DNA from: Gautieria morchelliformis
Lineage: Eukaryota > Basidiomycota > Agaricomycetes > Gomphales > Gomphaceae
Reading direction: 5' to 3'
Assembly: GCA_015179125.1 (NCBI GenBank)
Contig: WHVA01000293.1
Coordinates: forward strand, 78,553-142,552
Length of the DNA stretch: 64,000 bases
Positions 9,881-20,549 of the stretch are shown here, piece by piece (the first letter of the stretch is position 1; each line of letters begins with the position of its first letter). The position numbers were made by a program, and so were the translations under genes. The notes beneath the pieces are model-generated. The model searched no databases and was not told where the DNA came from. It was given only the letters and a program-made list of their open reading frames with translations.

Positions 9881-10105
9881 TCATGTCAATGTTGGTGGAT
9901 ATAGTGACACGAGAAATTTCTCATTTGGCGGCATGTCCTGCACGACGTGGGAAGAGGTCGTATAAAGAGACCACCAAATATCGACATAGGGAACAACGAC
10001 ATGGTAACCGAGATATTGTGCATTCGGTGAATCGGCTGTGACGGCGATGTAGTGTTGCGCCTGGTGGCTGAGGAAAGCTCGGGAAGCTACTGTGATCTGC
10101 GACAT
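9881..10105 (-). CDS. Small conserved ORF upstream of DUF6533, copy 1 (unknown function)
   Basis: A 74-codon frame starts MSQIT and ends in a block reading MPPNEKFLVSLYP. The same frame is recognisable, damaged, at 24597-24791 (MSQITSVASWALL, YIAVTADTPNA) and near 47560-47760, so it is part of the duplicated unit and was probably a real gene in the ancestor. It lies about 540 bp upstream of the DUF6533 start in the same orientation. No domain, signal peptide or membrane segment is recognised. This is the longest version in the window. Confidence 0.4.
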   Translation of the reverse strand: MSQITVASRAFLSHQAQHYIAVTADSPNAQYLGYHVVVPYVDIWWSLYTTSSHVVQDMPPNEKFLVSLYPPTLT

Positions 10106-10436
10106 GATTGCGGTTTTGTCTAGTGTGATATTATTAGATTAGCGAGCATAAACGGTACCTGGCATGTTTTTGCAGTCATTCGATTATTCAGATGGAAAAA
10201 ATTGTAGCTGTGGTGAAGCATGTCAGCTCCCTTGGAACACCGGTAACTGGTGGGATCCAGAGTAAAACATAAACGACATCACCTAGATACCCGACGCATT
10301 ACCATCGAATTTCATAAACACTTATCGACCGGATACTGATAATTCCGAGCCAAGAGCAAGAGAGCTTTCGTCGCGTGTGGGCACTCCCACCCACCAAACA
10401 AAGACAAACATGCACACCGACGCCCGACTCAGAGTA

Positions 10437-10468
10437 GCGTGACACAGACACAGACACGGATACGGACC
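10437..10468 (+). repeat. Short CACGGA/CAGACA microsatellite
   Basis: A GACACAG/ACACGGATACGG simple repeat lies at the junction between the DUF6533 block and the H1 promoter. Copies of it occur at 15672-15710 and 25050-25085. The array at 48122 ends exactly where this repeat should begin. Confidence 0.6.
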
Positions 10469-10753
10469 TCATCTTTCATGGCATTACCACGCATTTTACC
10501 CGTCTACACTGCTACTAGCCTTCCCTCCCAGGCTTCATATCTCCCACTGCCCTCTCCCGCCCACGGTCATGAACTTATGGTGACGTTTCTGGTATGCCTT
10601 CCAGTGGAGGGGACGGTGGGGTGGGTGTGTATGTGCCGGGTGGCCAGCAAGGGGAACGAACGGTGTCTCCGGTATCTCCCTTTGCATATAAACAGCTCGT
10701 CCATCCTACATGACGCGTTTGCTGCCCTCTCCACCATCCATCCATCCGCCAGA

Positions 10754-11057
10754 ATGACCCAGACCCAGACACGCGCACAGACACTGGAGACACAACCCCA
10801 CCCAGCCGATGGCAGGTCCCGTTGGCCAGTCCCGCGTGTCTCGTACCGAACGCCACTCGCTGCTACCTAGACTCCACCCTCCGACCCCTCACATCCCCCA
10901 CCGCCCTCCCGCCCCGCGGCTGGCCCTTCCCGCCCCCGCCCACCGGTCACGAGTTCGTGCGGCTCTCTTCCCAATTCGGCGTGCAGGAGCGCGCGTTTTT
11001 CGGGGGCGGGGGTGGGAGCGGAGACAGGGCCGGGCGCTTCATCTGTATCTGAACTAA
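10754..11057 (+). pseudogene. H1-family gene, unit 1, internally deleted
   Basis: It starts like the other H1 copies (ATG 10754, MTQTQTRAQTLETQP) after a TATA-like TGCATATAAA about 70 bp upstream. It then jumps from the GHEF.. block (matching GHELMKLF in other copies) directly to QERAFFGGGG, losing about 150 bp that the copies at 16197 and 28338 keep. It is joined to the H2 tail at about 11058. The family is not recognised. Common features are a Thr/Gln-rich start, a Pro-rich stretch, GHELMKLFPP, a Cys/Arg-rich middle and a QERAFF motif. The deletion makes this copy a probable pseudogene. Confidence 0.5.
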
Positions 11058-11545
11058 GAACAATGACCTCATCCCTTGTAGAACCAATGGGTGTCACAAC
11101 CTTGCAGATGATGAAAGCAACAACCGCACCCACACCAGCTCCAGTGCCCCAAGCCCCCCATATGCTGCCTGCATCCCCCACTCACTCCACTTCACCCACA
11201 CCCAACCATGGACCTACAAGCGTCCCCTCCCCTTCACTTGCCACATTGCCCATCCTGCACTGCCACACCCCCTTAACCCTGCCCGCCCCCCCTGCGATGG
11301 AACCAGAAAATACACACATCACCCACCACCACCATTCCTCCCGCCCTCCCACATGGAAACGAAACCATGCACCTTCTCCCACCCGATGTGTTACCCCTGT
11401 GGCATGGCGGTGCCAGCAAAAAGTGATGCCCATAAGTTATAAACTGCCTGCTTGGCGGGCATCAGACCGAGACCATGGGATGACCATGAGTCGAGTGCCG
11501 GAAGTACAGCAGCAGGCAGCAAATCGCATCAGGCAGTCATGGTGA
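11058..11545 (+). pseudogene. H2-family 3' part, unit 1, CpG-depleted
   Basis: It aligns with 21080-21570 and 29690-30050 (shared order MMKATTAP, His/Pro-rich stretch, KRN.A.SP, VTPV, SYKL/SYFVNRLL-like end). Where the other copies have CG, this copy mostly has TG or CA; for example an ATGTGTTACCCCTG block stands where the others read CGCGTAACCCCTG. No domain is recognised. A frame remains open for 177 codons but carries many substitutions, so it is probably non-functional. Confidence 0.5.
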
Positions 11546-11599
11546 TGATGGCTATAAGTATCACAACTTGGGACTTAAAGACTGATGCACGGACACTCA

Positions 11600-12490
11600 G
11601 CAAGCCTATCACTTTTGCATATCCATGTATACTTATGCGCATCAACACTGTACGGTGGTTGCATGGAGTTTAAATATGCTCTGCTTGTGCAACTGGAATA
11701 TCAGCATCCATCAGGTGGATTGGGTACATCACAATCTCCATAAGCTTAATCTCATTTTAATGTGCTCCACCCAGGCCAAACGCTGCTGATCTTCACGCGC
11801 ATTACAATAGGGTCTTGCATACTCATGTGTGGCAGGGTGTTCAATGCAGTCATGGGCTTATAGCCTTCATACTATGGGGCCCATGCATGGGCTAAGTCAG
11901 CACACAGCCCAGATGTTGGCATGAGAGCCTTTCTCATCATGCTTCTTGTGACAGCCCTCCACCGGAGGAACAAAGTACGTTCCTCAATGATGGTGTGGCG
12001 TGTGCCAGGCACTTTCATATTGGATCAGGGAACTGGGATTGGGAGTATACTTCTGCCGAACAGAATAGCATCTCAGACACCGACACCTATATTGACCATC
12101 AAACAGGCTGCTGCCCGGGATGAACAGTGACCATTATTATCAATGCTATGGTTGTGAATGTGCATGTTAGACTGTTAGTTGGCACTGATGCATCCTGAAC
12201 CCTGGTGTAAGATGGCCAGTTGTGTAAGAATGCAATGATGGTATGGCATGCCTCATAGCTTTACAAATAACATAACCTTCAGAAATGGTCAGGATCCCAG
12301 GCATGTGCATGCACACACACCATATGCAGTTCCTTTCCATGTGCCCAGCCAAGCCCATGCCACCATATTTCTCAAGATGCAATTCTCTGATCAGTACACA
12401 GTAGACTGATGCCCAGCATCAATGGATGAGCAGTACATTCATGAAGCAAAGTAATGAAAAATTACAAACAAAGGCAAATTCAAAGCCTTG
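11600..12490. repeat. Intergenic spacer of the 6.2-kb unit, copy 1
   Basis: No gene is supported. The spacer recurs at 30803-31568 (shared order TTTAATGTG, GCAGGGTGTTC, GGGCTTATGACC or similar, CACCGGAGGAAC, AGGCACTTT, GGGAGTATACTTCTGC, GAATAGCATCTCAGAC) and partly at 21660-21970. Confidence 0.7.
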
Positions 12491-12698
12491 CAGCATATAT
12501 CTATGTCTATGTTTACTATTTTTGAGGGTATAGGATGGCCAGAGTGAGCATATAGCCACAACCTCTATGGTGTCCGACTGCAAAGCGCTGCAATAGATTG
12601 GAAAGGTTGGGAATTGGATGGTTAATGTAAGTCGCTGTATCTTGATCGCTGTGGGGTTTGATAATTGCAGCTATGATGCATCAGCTTGCATGGTATCC

Positions 12699-14513
12699 TT
12701 AAGCCTCTGCTGTTCTCACAGATCCTACTGAGCTATTAATCAGCACCTCATGGAGACTCAAATCACTCACACTGGACATAACAGGCCCCACCAGTCCTGC
12801 ATCTCCGGAATATCCAGTCACCCAGGGAAACCCCTCTAACTCTATGCCAGCAGACCTAGCCTCTTCCAACTGCTGGCTTTCCTGATCAGCCACATTGTGT
12901 TGCAAGGTCTCAGCACTAAAAGCCTGTAGGTTGCCAAATTCGGCCACTATGGCATTGTGAACACTTTGTCTGACCACTTGGATGGTAGAGAATAAAAGAG
13001 TGGATGATGAGGGGGTGTTAAGTTGAGCGTGTCTCTCTCTCAGAGCTAGGTGAAAATGGCAGATGATAGTTGCTGACAAGCTGTATGTGCACTGTTAGTA
13101 CAATCACAGGGCTTTCTCAATGAAAATATGCCTGTTCTGAAGAGGAGTTAAGATGCCACACAGGCTTGGCTTTATACAACAAAGGAACTGAAATTAGCCA
13201 TTTTTATTATCAAGATCGATGTCTTACATACCCTCAATACCTGAAATGCAAAAGGAGACAGAGTAAGCTCTCAAAGCTTAACACATTTGGTAACAAGGCC
13301 TTAGATATGATAGCATTAGCTACAGTAATGGTAAGCACGAATCTGAATATAAATCAGACATAGGAAATATAATAGGAATAATATTCCATACCCATATCTG
13401 ACAAAGCCTTATCTGAGATTAGTGATATGATCATATATATATGCAATATGTTGTATGCTCACCTTGGTAAATCACTAGACTAATGAGAGATTTCTTATCC
13501 CAAATCTCACCTTTTTGCCAAAGCCTCAGGGTTTGAATTGAGCTCAGAATGGTTACTATCACAACTCCAGTGTCAAAAATGATTACAGTAACACTACCAA
13601 TGGTGGCCACTGTCAAAAGTATTCAGAGACAAATCAGGCAAATACAGACCCCTAGATCTTACCCCTGAAGAATTTGTTAGTGTAAATCTAGGCAGAAAGT
13701 CGTAGTCAGTACTGACAAAGTCAATCTATTAAATTGTGAAATAGTCATATTGCAGATGTCCAAAACAGAGAGGTACTATATCCAGTGAAATCAATTTATG
13801 TTATTTATATGAAGTCTACACAGGGACATACCACTTCTGTGATAATAGCACCAAGAATAAGCAGCCCAAGAACACCCAAAACTTGTTGATTCTGAAGGGA
13901 AATAGCATAGGTGTGAGCTAGCAGTAGGCCTAGACAAGTAAATTGCGTCAATCTTTCTACTTGAGCAATACATGGGTATAATCCCTCACCCTGTACTCCA
14001 ATGAGAGAAAGAACACTGCAAGTACCACTGAGGTGATTGAGAGCATTACATTTCATCCAAATATATGAGTCTATAGGTTGCTCTTGCATGGGGAATAAAA
14101 GTCATACTAGATGCTCATTCAAATCAGTAGGAGCATTACACATGAAAACCATAGATGTAATGCACCTTAGCAGAAAAGTTAGATAAGTCAGCATATATCT
14201 CAACAAGATATAAAACCAAGGGCATGTAACGAGCAAGTAAATACAGAATGGTGCCGAGCCTGACGGTCTTGCACCAAATGTGGCTGATCTCAGATGGCAG
14301 TGTGAGAAGCATGTCGAAGAAGAGTAGTGCTGTGTGACAAGGTATGGAACTGGTGGAATTACACGGGACATGTACACATACCAAGCCCTGCGAAGACGGC
14401 AGAGTTGATCGCAAAGCTATTTGAGGTAAGTTGCTTTGCATCGCACTCAATGTAGTAAGTACGGACCTATCTGATAGTACCTGGATAACAGCCGAGGTGT
14501 CCGGCTGAGACAT
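12699..14513 (-). CDS. DUF6533-type multi-pass membrane protein gene, copy 2
   Basis: This is a minus-strand gene from ATG 14513 with short introns, and the best-preserved copy. The first exons give SFAINSAVFAGL, then ALLFFDMLLTLPSEISHIWC and an LLARYMPL end, the signature start of the basidiomycete DUF6533 family of membrane proteins. Later exons carry AISLQNQQVLGVLGLLILGA (near 13850-13930), FDTGVVIVTILSSIQTLRLW (near 13520-13590), and IICHFHLALRER near the C-terminus (13040-13075), followed by a hydrophilic tail to the stop at 12699. About six or seven hydrophobic segments fit an integral membrane protein. The function of the family is unknown. Compared with copies 3 and 4, this copy keeps a longer C-terminus: they lack two bases near VVSS. 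The exons between 14100 and 13990 are not resolved. Confidence 0.65.
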
Positions 14514-15690
14514 GATATAAGAAAGAAAAACTAGGATGCAGACGAGGGACCAAGTTCTGCGTAGCGATGTGGGCGATGGAGTAGTAGATTGCGAAGGTCT
14601 ATATATAAGATTCTGGCCATGGGTGCTGCCGGGTCAACAGATATTCACAGCATCCGATATCAGTGCCGAAGCAAGGCACAATTTGGAAGGTGGGTAGTCT
14701 GATGAACGAACATTATATGTAGAAGTATTAACGTTAGCAATACAGCGTCGAGGCATGATGGCATCAGACGGGCGCGGGCGAGTAATTGACGCTTGGGTTC
14801 TTGCCCGGAATTGGTCATTACATCCGATTTGCCTGGGCGGAACGGCCCTCAAGGTCCGCATAAACTTGTCATGTAGGCACGCTGGGCACTCATTGACGAT
14901 TCACAGTGCAATGTTAGCGTAACACTACAGAAACCAACTGCGACACAGCTCACTGATGTGTATCAAGATGTCGCATCTTCAACGTGTTACTCATGAAGAT
15001 GAGAACACGAGGAAGCGAGATGATATGAGATCTAGGCTGTCGAGTTCAATGCCCAGAGTTGGCAGGTGTTTGTATTTCTATCGCGATGCTGGATAATCTC
15101 CGCAGAGACACCAGCTCGTGTCAATGTTGCTGGATATTGGGACACGAGACGTTTCTCATTTTGGTGGCATGTGCTGTACGACGTGAGAAGAGGTCTTCTG
15201 AACAGACTATCGAATTAAACTGGGAGCACAATGACACCGCGACATTGTGCATTCGGTGTATCGGTGATGTAGAGCTCAGGAAGCTATTGAGGTGATCTGC
15301 GACGTGTTTGAAGTTTTGTTGAGTATGATATTATTATAACGAGGAACGTGCGACCTAGCGAGAATAAAAGGTATTGGACGCCTGGCATGTTTTCGGAGTC
15401 ATTCGATAATTCAGATTGGAAAAATTTGTCGCTGTCGTGAATGATGTCGGCTCCCTTGGAACACCAGTAACAAGCTAACCTGGTTGGATCCAGAGTCAAA
15501 CATAAACTACATTATCTAGATATAAACGGCATTCCCATCGAATTTCGCTTATCGACCGGATACTGATAATTCTGAGCGAAGAGAGCTTTCGTCGTGTGCG
15601 GGCCGCCCATGCACGAAACAAAGACAAACATGCACACCGACGCCCGACTCGGCTGCAGTTACAACGTGCAGCGTGACACAGACACCGACA
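14514..15690. repeat. Upstream region of DUF6533 copy 2 (no intact gene)
   Basis: It corresponds to 9341-10437, 24002-25050 and 47012-48122. The small MSQIT ORF is too damaged to read here. TATATATAAG at 14599-14608, about 90 bp upstream of ATG 14513, is the conserved TATA block. No other gene is supported. Confidence 0.6.
14599..14608 (-). promoter_or_regulatory. TATA box of DUF6533 copy 2
   Basis: A conserved TATATATA block about 85-95 bp upstream of ATG 14513, at the same spacing as in the other three copies. Confidence 0.5.
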
Positions 15691-15937
15691 CGGATACGGA
15701 CACAGACAAACTCTTCTTTCATAGCATTGCCACGTATTTTACCCGTCCACTTACACAACGCTACCAGCCTTCCCTCCCAGGCTTCAGATCTCCCACCGGC
15801 CTCTCCCGCCCACGGCCATGAACTTATAGTGATGTTTCCGGTATACCTTCCAGTGGAGGGGACGGTGGGGTGGGTGTGTATGTGCCAGGCGTAGATAAGG
15901 CAAGCAAGGGGAACGAGCGCAGTTTACGGTATTTCCC

Positions 15938-15951
15938 TTTGCATATAAAGA
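15938..15951 (+). promoter_or_regulatory. TATA-like element of H1, unit 2
   Basis: TGCATATAAAGAGC lies about 70 bp upstream of the H1 ATG (16019). Unit 1 has TGCATATAAACAGC at the same spacing; unit 3 has a degraded version near 28051. Confidence 0.45.
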
Positions 15952-16018
15952 GCCCGTCCATCCTGCATGACGTGTTTGCTGCCTTCTCCACCGCGTCACC
16001 ACCCATCCATCTGCCAGC

Positions 16019-16493
16019 ATGACCCAGACACAGACACAAGCACAGGCTCTGGAGACACAACCCCACCTTAGACAATGGTACGTCCCGTCGCCCAGTCCCA
16101 CGTGTCTCATACCGAACGCCACTCGCTGCTCCCTAAGACCCTACCCTCCCGCCCCACGCCCAGCTCTTCCCAGCACCGGCCACCAGCCACGAGCTCATGA
16201 AGCTCTTCCCAACCAGTCCCCGAGCGGCTGCTCCTTCCCCCACGACCCACGCCCACCGTGAAGCGAGGGGCTTCCCCACGCAGGACGCACGCTGCATGTG
16301 GGAGACGTATGATACCCGGGACGAGCTCCAGCAGAATAGGCAGCTGGCGTGCAGCTGTGGCGCGTGGTGCGGGACGTCCGCGTGGTTTGGCACACAGGAG
16401 CGCGCGTTTTTCGGGGCGGCGGGGGCGGAGATGCGGCCGGGCGCATGCTCACAGGCGGGCACGCCCGTGACAACACCGACGCCCCCAGACAGT
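16019..16493 (+). pseudogene. H1-family gene, unit 2, 5' part, split by a transposon
   Basis: It starts at ATG 16019 (MTQTQTQAQALETQP). After what looks like an intron or degraded linker, the frame at 16197 (MKLFPTSP) runs through RGFPTQDARC, ETYDTRDELQQNRQL and TQERAFFGAAG to 16493. The segments GHELMKLF, DELQxNRQLE and QERAFF recur in the other copies, so the family was coding. I do not recognise it. The gene is interrupted at the AGT duplication 16491-16493 by a TIR element; the downstream exon (REFSG block) resumes at 19358. Confidence 0.5.
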
Positions 16494-19354
16494 CACCGCG
16501 TTTTGAGGGTCTGGAATTGAAGTTGAAGCCCATAGGACTCCATATGACCAGCCGCGTTCTGCCGGTCTATCTTCGTGTATACATGTTTACTCAGATCATC
16601 GTATGTCTAATCTATTCACAGCTTTGAAGTCTTCGGATTTGGATCGACTTCATCCACCCGCATCGATATGCCGCACGTCTGATATACCGATATGAACAAG
16701 CTCAAACTACATCCAGGTGGCTGCACATGACCGATCAACTCAACGTGCGTTTATCTTAGCACGCATCTGCCCACGCGTGAATAGAGTTTATTGCAAGCAA
16801 GTACGTTTAACACCCTCAAATGTTGAACTTAGAATTTTTTTTGTTCAAGTCCAGTTTCCCAGGGTTCGGGCTTGCCTCATCCCACCTTCGTTCTGCCCAC
16901 CACCCTCGCATCTGCGCTCACGCCCTCAAAGGATCTCCGAGTCCAATGCCACAAAATACCCTCAATGCTGAGGCTGCAAGGTGAGCGGTGAGTAATATGT
17001 TCTGAGCGGTAATCCATGCCCTCATGTGATATCTTCAGATGCATATGTGCACATTAATTAATGCCACAGACCGCCTCAAGTCAGCGTTCCGTGCTGTGCA
17101 CGTGTGCCGAGTGCAAGGCTGCCCCTCAGGGTACGCTGCTTGGACGGATGATACCGTTGAGACAGCGGCGATCCCATCAAGATATCAGATGCCTTTGGTC
17201 GTAAGGCAGCTCTTTGCGCAGTCCTCTTCGGCATGGTCTTTCAGTGTGCTGTCATCTCTATGTTTCCCATGCATAATTCATTATGAGCTGCAGCAATCTC
17301 GTGTACATCTTGGTCGCCATACCTGACTCAGTGTTCAACCGGCATGCGCGGGGATTTCTGACAGTTGGGCCTGTCGTTGAGGGATTATTGGGAAGTACGT
17401 CTACATATCATGCTGCCGAGAAGGCGTGAGTTTCTTTCGCTTTATTTTTGATCACTTTAACCAATCAACTTCACGTTCCCCCAGATATCTTGCGGATTGT
17501 GCTCAATCTGGATCACGGTAGGCTTCCCAATTATCGGTGTATAATGACCGAGCTATATATATGCCCAGATCCACAGTCTTTGCCTACGTCCAGGGGGCAA
17601 CCTACGCTGCACTTGCAATGGGCCCACAGGTTACTTTTTACCATATACTCGACAAGTCATAGCTGAACAACACTAGATCGCTGGCCTTTTGCTGAGAGTG
17701 ATCAACATGGATCACGGAATAGCCATGTTCTACATCAGCCTCGTGTTCGACGTCGCTGTTTTCTGTTATGCCTTATTGATTCTCCCCGAGTCCGTAACGC
17801 CCGAGATGATGCATGTTGCACGTCATCCTGTCCGTCCCTCCGAAGCCCCCCTTGGGGAAGAAGGGAAGACCAGGGAACGATGGCTACGCAGGATCAGAGA
17901 GGTGCGAGACCGGCTGGTAGCGCCCCTGACGATCTTTGGCCCCAAACGCAAGCCCGGGGGAGGTTGGGATTTGAACATGACAATGCTAGTGATAGCACAG
18001 TTCACCCACCTGCTGTCGGTAGTAAGCACTAGTGGAATATTTGTCGGCAGGTGGATGATATTTATCGTGTTCACAGGGTGTTGTACAGGAGAAGTTCTTG
18101 TATGCCCAACATACGTTCGCATGGAGCGTTAAGCAGGTTGGTAGATGTGTGTCAAGTGTCAACGTTACCCTCATAGATTTTCCTTTAGCTCGGCTACTAT
18201 ATTTCCCTCCTCTGGGTCTTGCAGGCCTTCCACCTGCTTCTGCTTCTTCCCAGTGCGTGTGCAGTCCCAGTCTTCTATTACAGTCTCACAACCACTTCTT
18301 AGCAATCCTCCGCTTCATCAAGCCCAAATCGTCTGCGGATGCCGGAACTCCTGGCGGCAGGACGCGGGCCATCTCTCAAGATATGAAATTCGATTATCGA
18401 ATCGCACAGGCCTCAATATTCCTCGACGCCATGGCATACATGCTGACGATCATCGCGCCGGGATCATCGCAGATACTCTTCGTCTGCTTCACATCCCTAC
18501 CGTCATTCACGGCAGGCGTCAACCCCGCCATTCACTCCCTCGCGGTGTCGTACCTCTTTGCCAATGGTGAAAATGCAAAAGTAGGGCAGATGTTTGGGGG
18601 GATGAGCATGTTGCAGGCTATATCACATACTCTACAGGTGCGTGATTTTTTCTCCTTGCGTGTGAGCGCATGCTCATAATGGACTAGCCCTTGGTATTCG
18701 GGGTGCTGTACAGCGACACGGTGGCAACATACCCCAAAGCGATCTTCGCGCTCGCCGCAGGCCTCCTCATCTCCTCATCTGCAATGTTCACACTCTTGCG
18801 CACGAATGGGTATGGGGGGTGGTGGACGCGTTTTTATATGTTTTGAGGTGCGATGACGCTGCGTGTTTAATATCCTCCCAATTGGGATGCTTGTGGCTAA
18901 ATGCAGGTTTTCATTGTCTAATTACATTGTGTTTTGTACCAGTCTGAATGCATTTGCTGTCTGATTGAATTGAGTACTGGCACTGGGTTGAAGCTGGTAT
19001 GATATGATCGCAGTTCGGAATATTCAACAATGAGAATATAGGTGAATGTGGCCGAACCTATTTGTAGTAAGAAAGCATTATCTATTTGCAGTGGGGCACA
19101 CATAGATACATCTATTTGAACCCCAACCAGCGCGAGTAGTTGTATATGTTAGTGGATTGTTAAAGCGAACTTTTCAAAGCCATGTTTATCTCCCATATTA
19201 AGCCGTTGATCAGATCCGAAATGAAAGCTCAGACGTATAGTAATGTATCTTATCATGGTCTGAATACATGGGGTAAACCTACTCCATATTTCCGCTCTAA
19301 GCCAAGCTGTCCTAACCTAGTCGGGGTTTGTTTTCAGACCCCCAAAACGCGGTG
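16494..19354 (+). mobile_element. TIR DNA transposon (2861 bp) carrying an MFS transporter gene
   Basis: The left end reads CACCGCGTTTTGAGGGTCTG; the inverted right end reads CACCGCGTTTTGGGGGTCTG, giving about 23 bp of terminal inverted repeat with two mismatches. Both sides carry AGT (16491-16493 and 19355-19357), a 3-bp target duplication. Removing the element joins CCCCCAGAC-AGT-GGGAGTTCTTC, which matches the uninterrupted unit 3 at 28626-28650 (CCCCCAGACGTCGGGAGTTCTTC). No transposase frame is seen, so it is non-autonomous. CAC termini with a 3-bp duplication recall CACTA/Chapaev (CMC) elements; that family call is inference. Confidence 0.85.
16946..18846 (+). CDS. MFS transporter (cargo of the TIR element), multi-exon
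   Basis: This is a major facilitator superfamily membrane transporter; the substrate is unknown. Short GT-AG introns separate exons reading ISDAFGRKAALCAVLFGM (motif A region, 17185-17240), ARGFLTVGPVVEGLLGS (17350-17400), YLADCAQSGSR (17485-17519), STVFAYVQGATYAALAMGPQ (17572-17631), IAGLLLRVIN to ALLILPESV (17672-17793), the cytoplasmic loop, AFHLLLLLP, LRFIKPKS, a C-terminal TM region (18386-18638), and LVFGVLYSDTVATYPKAIFA, ending at TGA 18844-18846. This matches the layout of Agaricomycete DHA-type MFS proteins. The N-terminus is unclear: ATG 16946 opens a short possible first exon (MPQNTLNAEAAR before a GTGAGC donor), and a stop near 17282 may reflect an unrecognised intron or damage. 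The later exons read cleanly. Confidence 0.65.
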
Positions 19355-19357
19355 AGT

Positions 19358-19600
19358 GGGAGTTCTTCAAGACGGTGCCGGCACGGGAGTTCAGCGGCGC
19401 GGCCGAGCCTGACTTGCATGTCGGCGGGCAGCGCAATTGGCGACGCGGGGCCCAGGGACGAGCCCCCCGCGAAGCGGTGCAGGGGACTGGGGCTGGGGCT
19501 GGAGCGCGCTCTCGCCTTCCTGGGCCAGCAGTAGTAGAGGGTGTTGATGTCCAGATTGGGCAGGATGTGATGCCAGCTGTCAGACCTGTCAGTTATAGAC
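19358..19600 (+). pseudogene. H1-family gene, unit 2, 3' exon after the transposon
   Basis: It resumes GGGAGTTCTTCAAGACGG and encodes an EFFKTVPAREFSGAAEPDLH block, the counterpart of 28636-28790. It is separated from its 5' half by the MFS-bearing element, so the gene is broken. Confidence 0.55.
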
Positions 19601-19606
19601 GTTAAT

Positions 19607-20029
19607 GGGTGACTTTCCGTAGCCTTAAATTCCTAAACTCCTGGTTCTAAACCGGCTCCGCGCGATAGCTGTCGAATTTAGGACCGATTTCGAAACCGTA
19701 ACACCAAAGCAGTGGCGGAAGTGCTCAGACGCAAGCTGTCATCGGCATCCGGCCGGCATGAATAAGTAGGGCAAGAAATTGCCACGTTTGGCCAAACCTG
19801 TCACTATAGTGCACTATATCTCATCAAAACGTCACATTTTTGGTTTAGGAAGCAGCAAATAGGTTAGAGCAGGGGTCGTGACCCCTGCTCTAGATTTTTG
19901 GTTTAAAACATTAATTTCCGTCATAGCGGACTTGTAAAACGCTTCCCTGTCATCGGCTAGTACTCGGCTCGATGTTCCGCGACGTTTAGAACATGGAATT
20001 TAGGAATTTAGCTCTACGGAAAGTCACCC
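19607..20029. mobile_element. MITE, 423 bp, with long terminal inverted repeats
   Basis: It starts GGGTGACTTTCCGTAG and ends CTACGGAAAGTCACCC; with small mismatches the inverted repeat continues through TAAATTCCTAAA, about 30 bp. It is flanked by AAT on both sides (19604-19606 and 20030-20032), a 3-bp duplication as in Harbinger-like MITEs. There is no coding capacity. Confidence 0.85.
19865..19892. repeat. Near-perfect 13-bp palindrome inside the MITE
   Basis: TAGAGCAGGGGTC and its inverse are separated by two bases, flanked on each side by a TTTTTGGTTT direct repeat. It would form a strong hairpin. Confidence 0.8.
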
Positions 20030-20032
20030 AAT

Positions 20033-20545
20033 TATGGCTAGAAAGGGGTAGATTCAGAGGTCTGGATCGGGCGGAGCTTTTAGCTTTAATGTGCTTCCCT
20101 GTACCCGGCTCGCTGTTCTGAGGAAAAGAATTGGGAGTTTGACGGAAAGTTATCGAGTCGCAGGTTCCCTGTTTTCCTCAATTCGATCATCGTTGCCAAT
20201 GCTGGCCTTGTCCATCCCACATACGCACATCCTCATGATCACATGCTACTTCTAACTTGTTCTGGAGGAGCCCCGCTCGGCTCACACCAGCCCCATATAA
20301 TTCAGGGGCGAGCCCTGAGAGCCGGCTCGGGCCTGGCCCGGCTTTTGTCGCAGCGTGTGAGTGGCACATCGTTTGAAATGCAATGCTGAACTAAAATTCA
20401 ATTCTATGTACTTTTATTGTAAGCAGCTAGTTGTATTGCCGCACCCCACTTCATGGTACGTCGCATTCCCCAGTGCCTCCTCCCTTTTATCCAATGCCCT
20501 TCTTGTCCTTAGACTCAACCTTCACACGCCCATCATGCCCCGGCC
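20033..20545. repeat. Spacer between H1 and H2, unit 2
   Basis: Its later part matches 28800-29090 (shared GTGAGTGG, CACATCGTTTGA, GAACTAAAATTC, CCGCACCCCACTTCATGGTAC). No gene is supported. Confidence 0.6.
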
Positions 20546-20549
20546 CACG

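Noticed and set aside
10437-10468. Telomere-like repeat marking a chromosome end
   Set aside because: The CACGGA/CAGACA units are irregular and short, and recur at internal array junctions. They are not TTAGGG-type.
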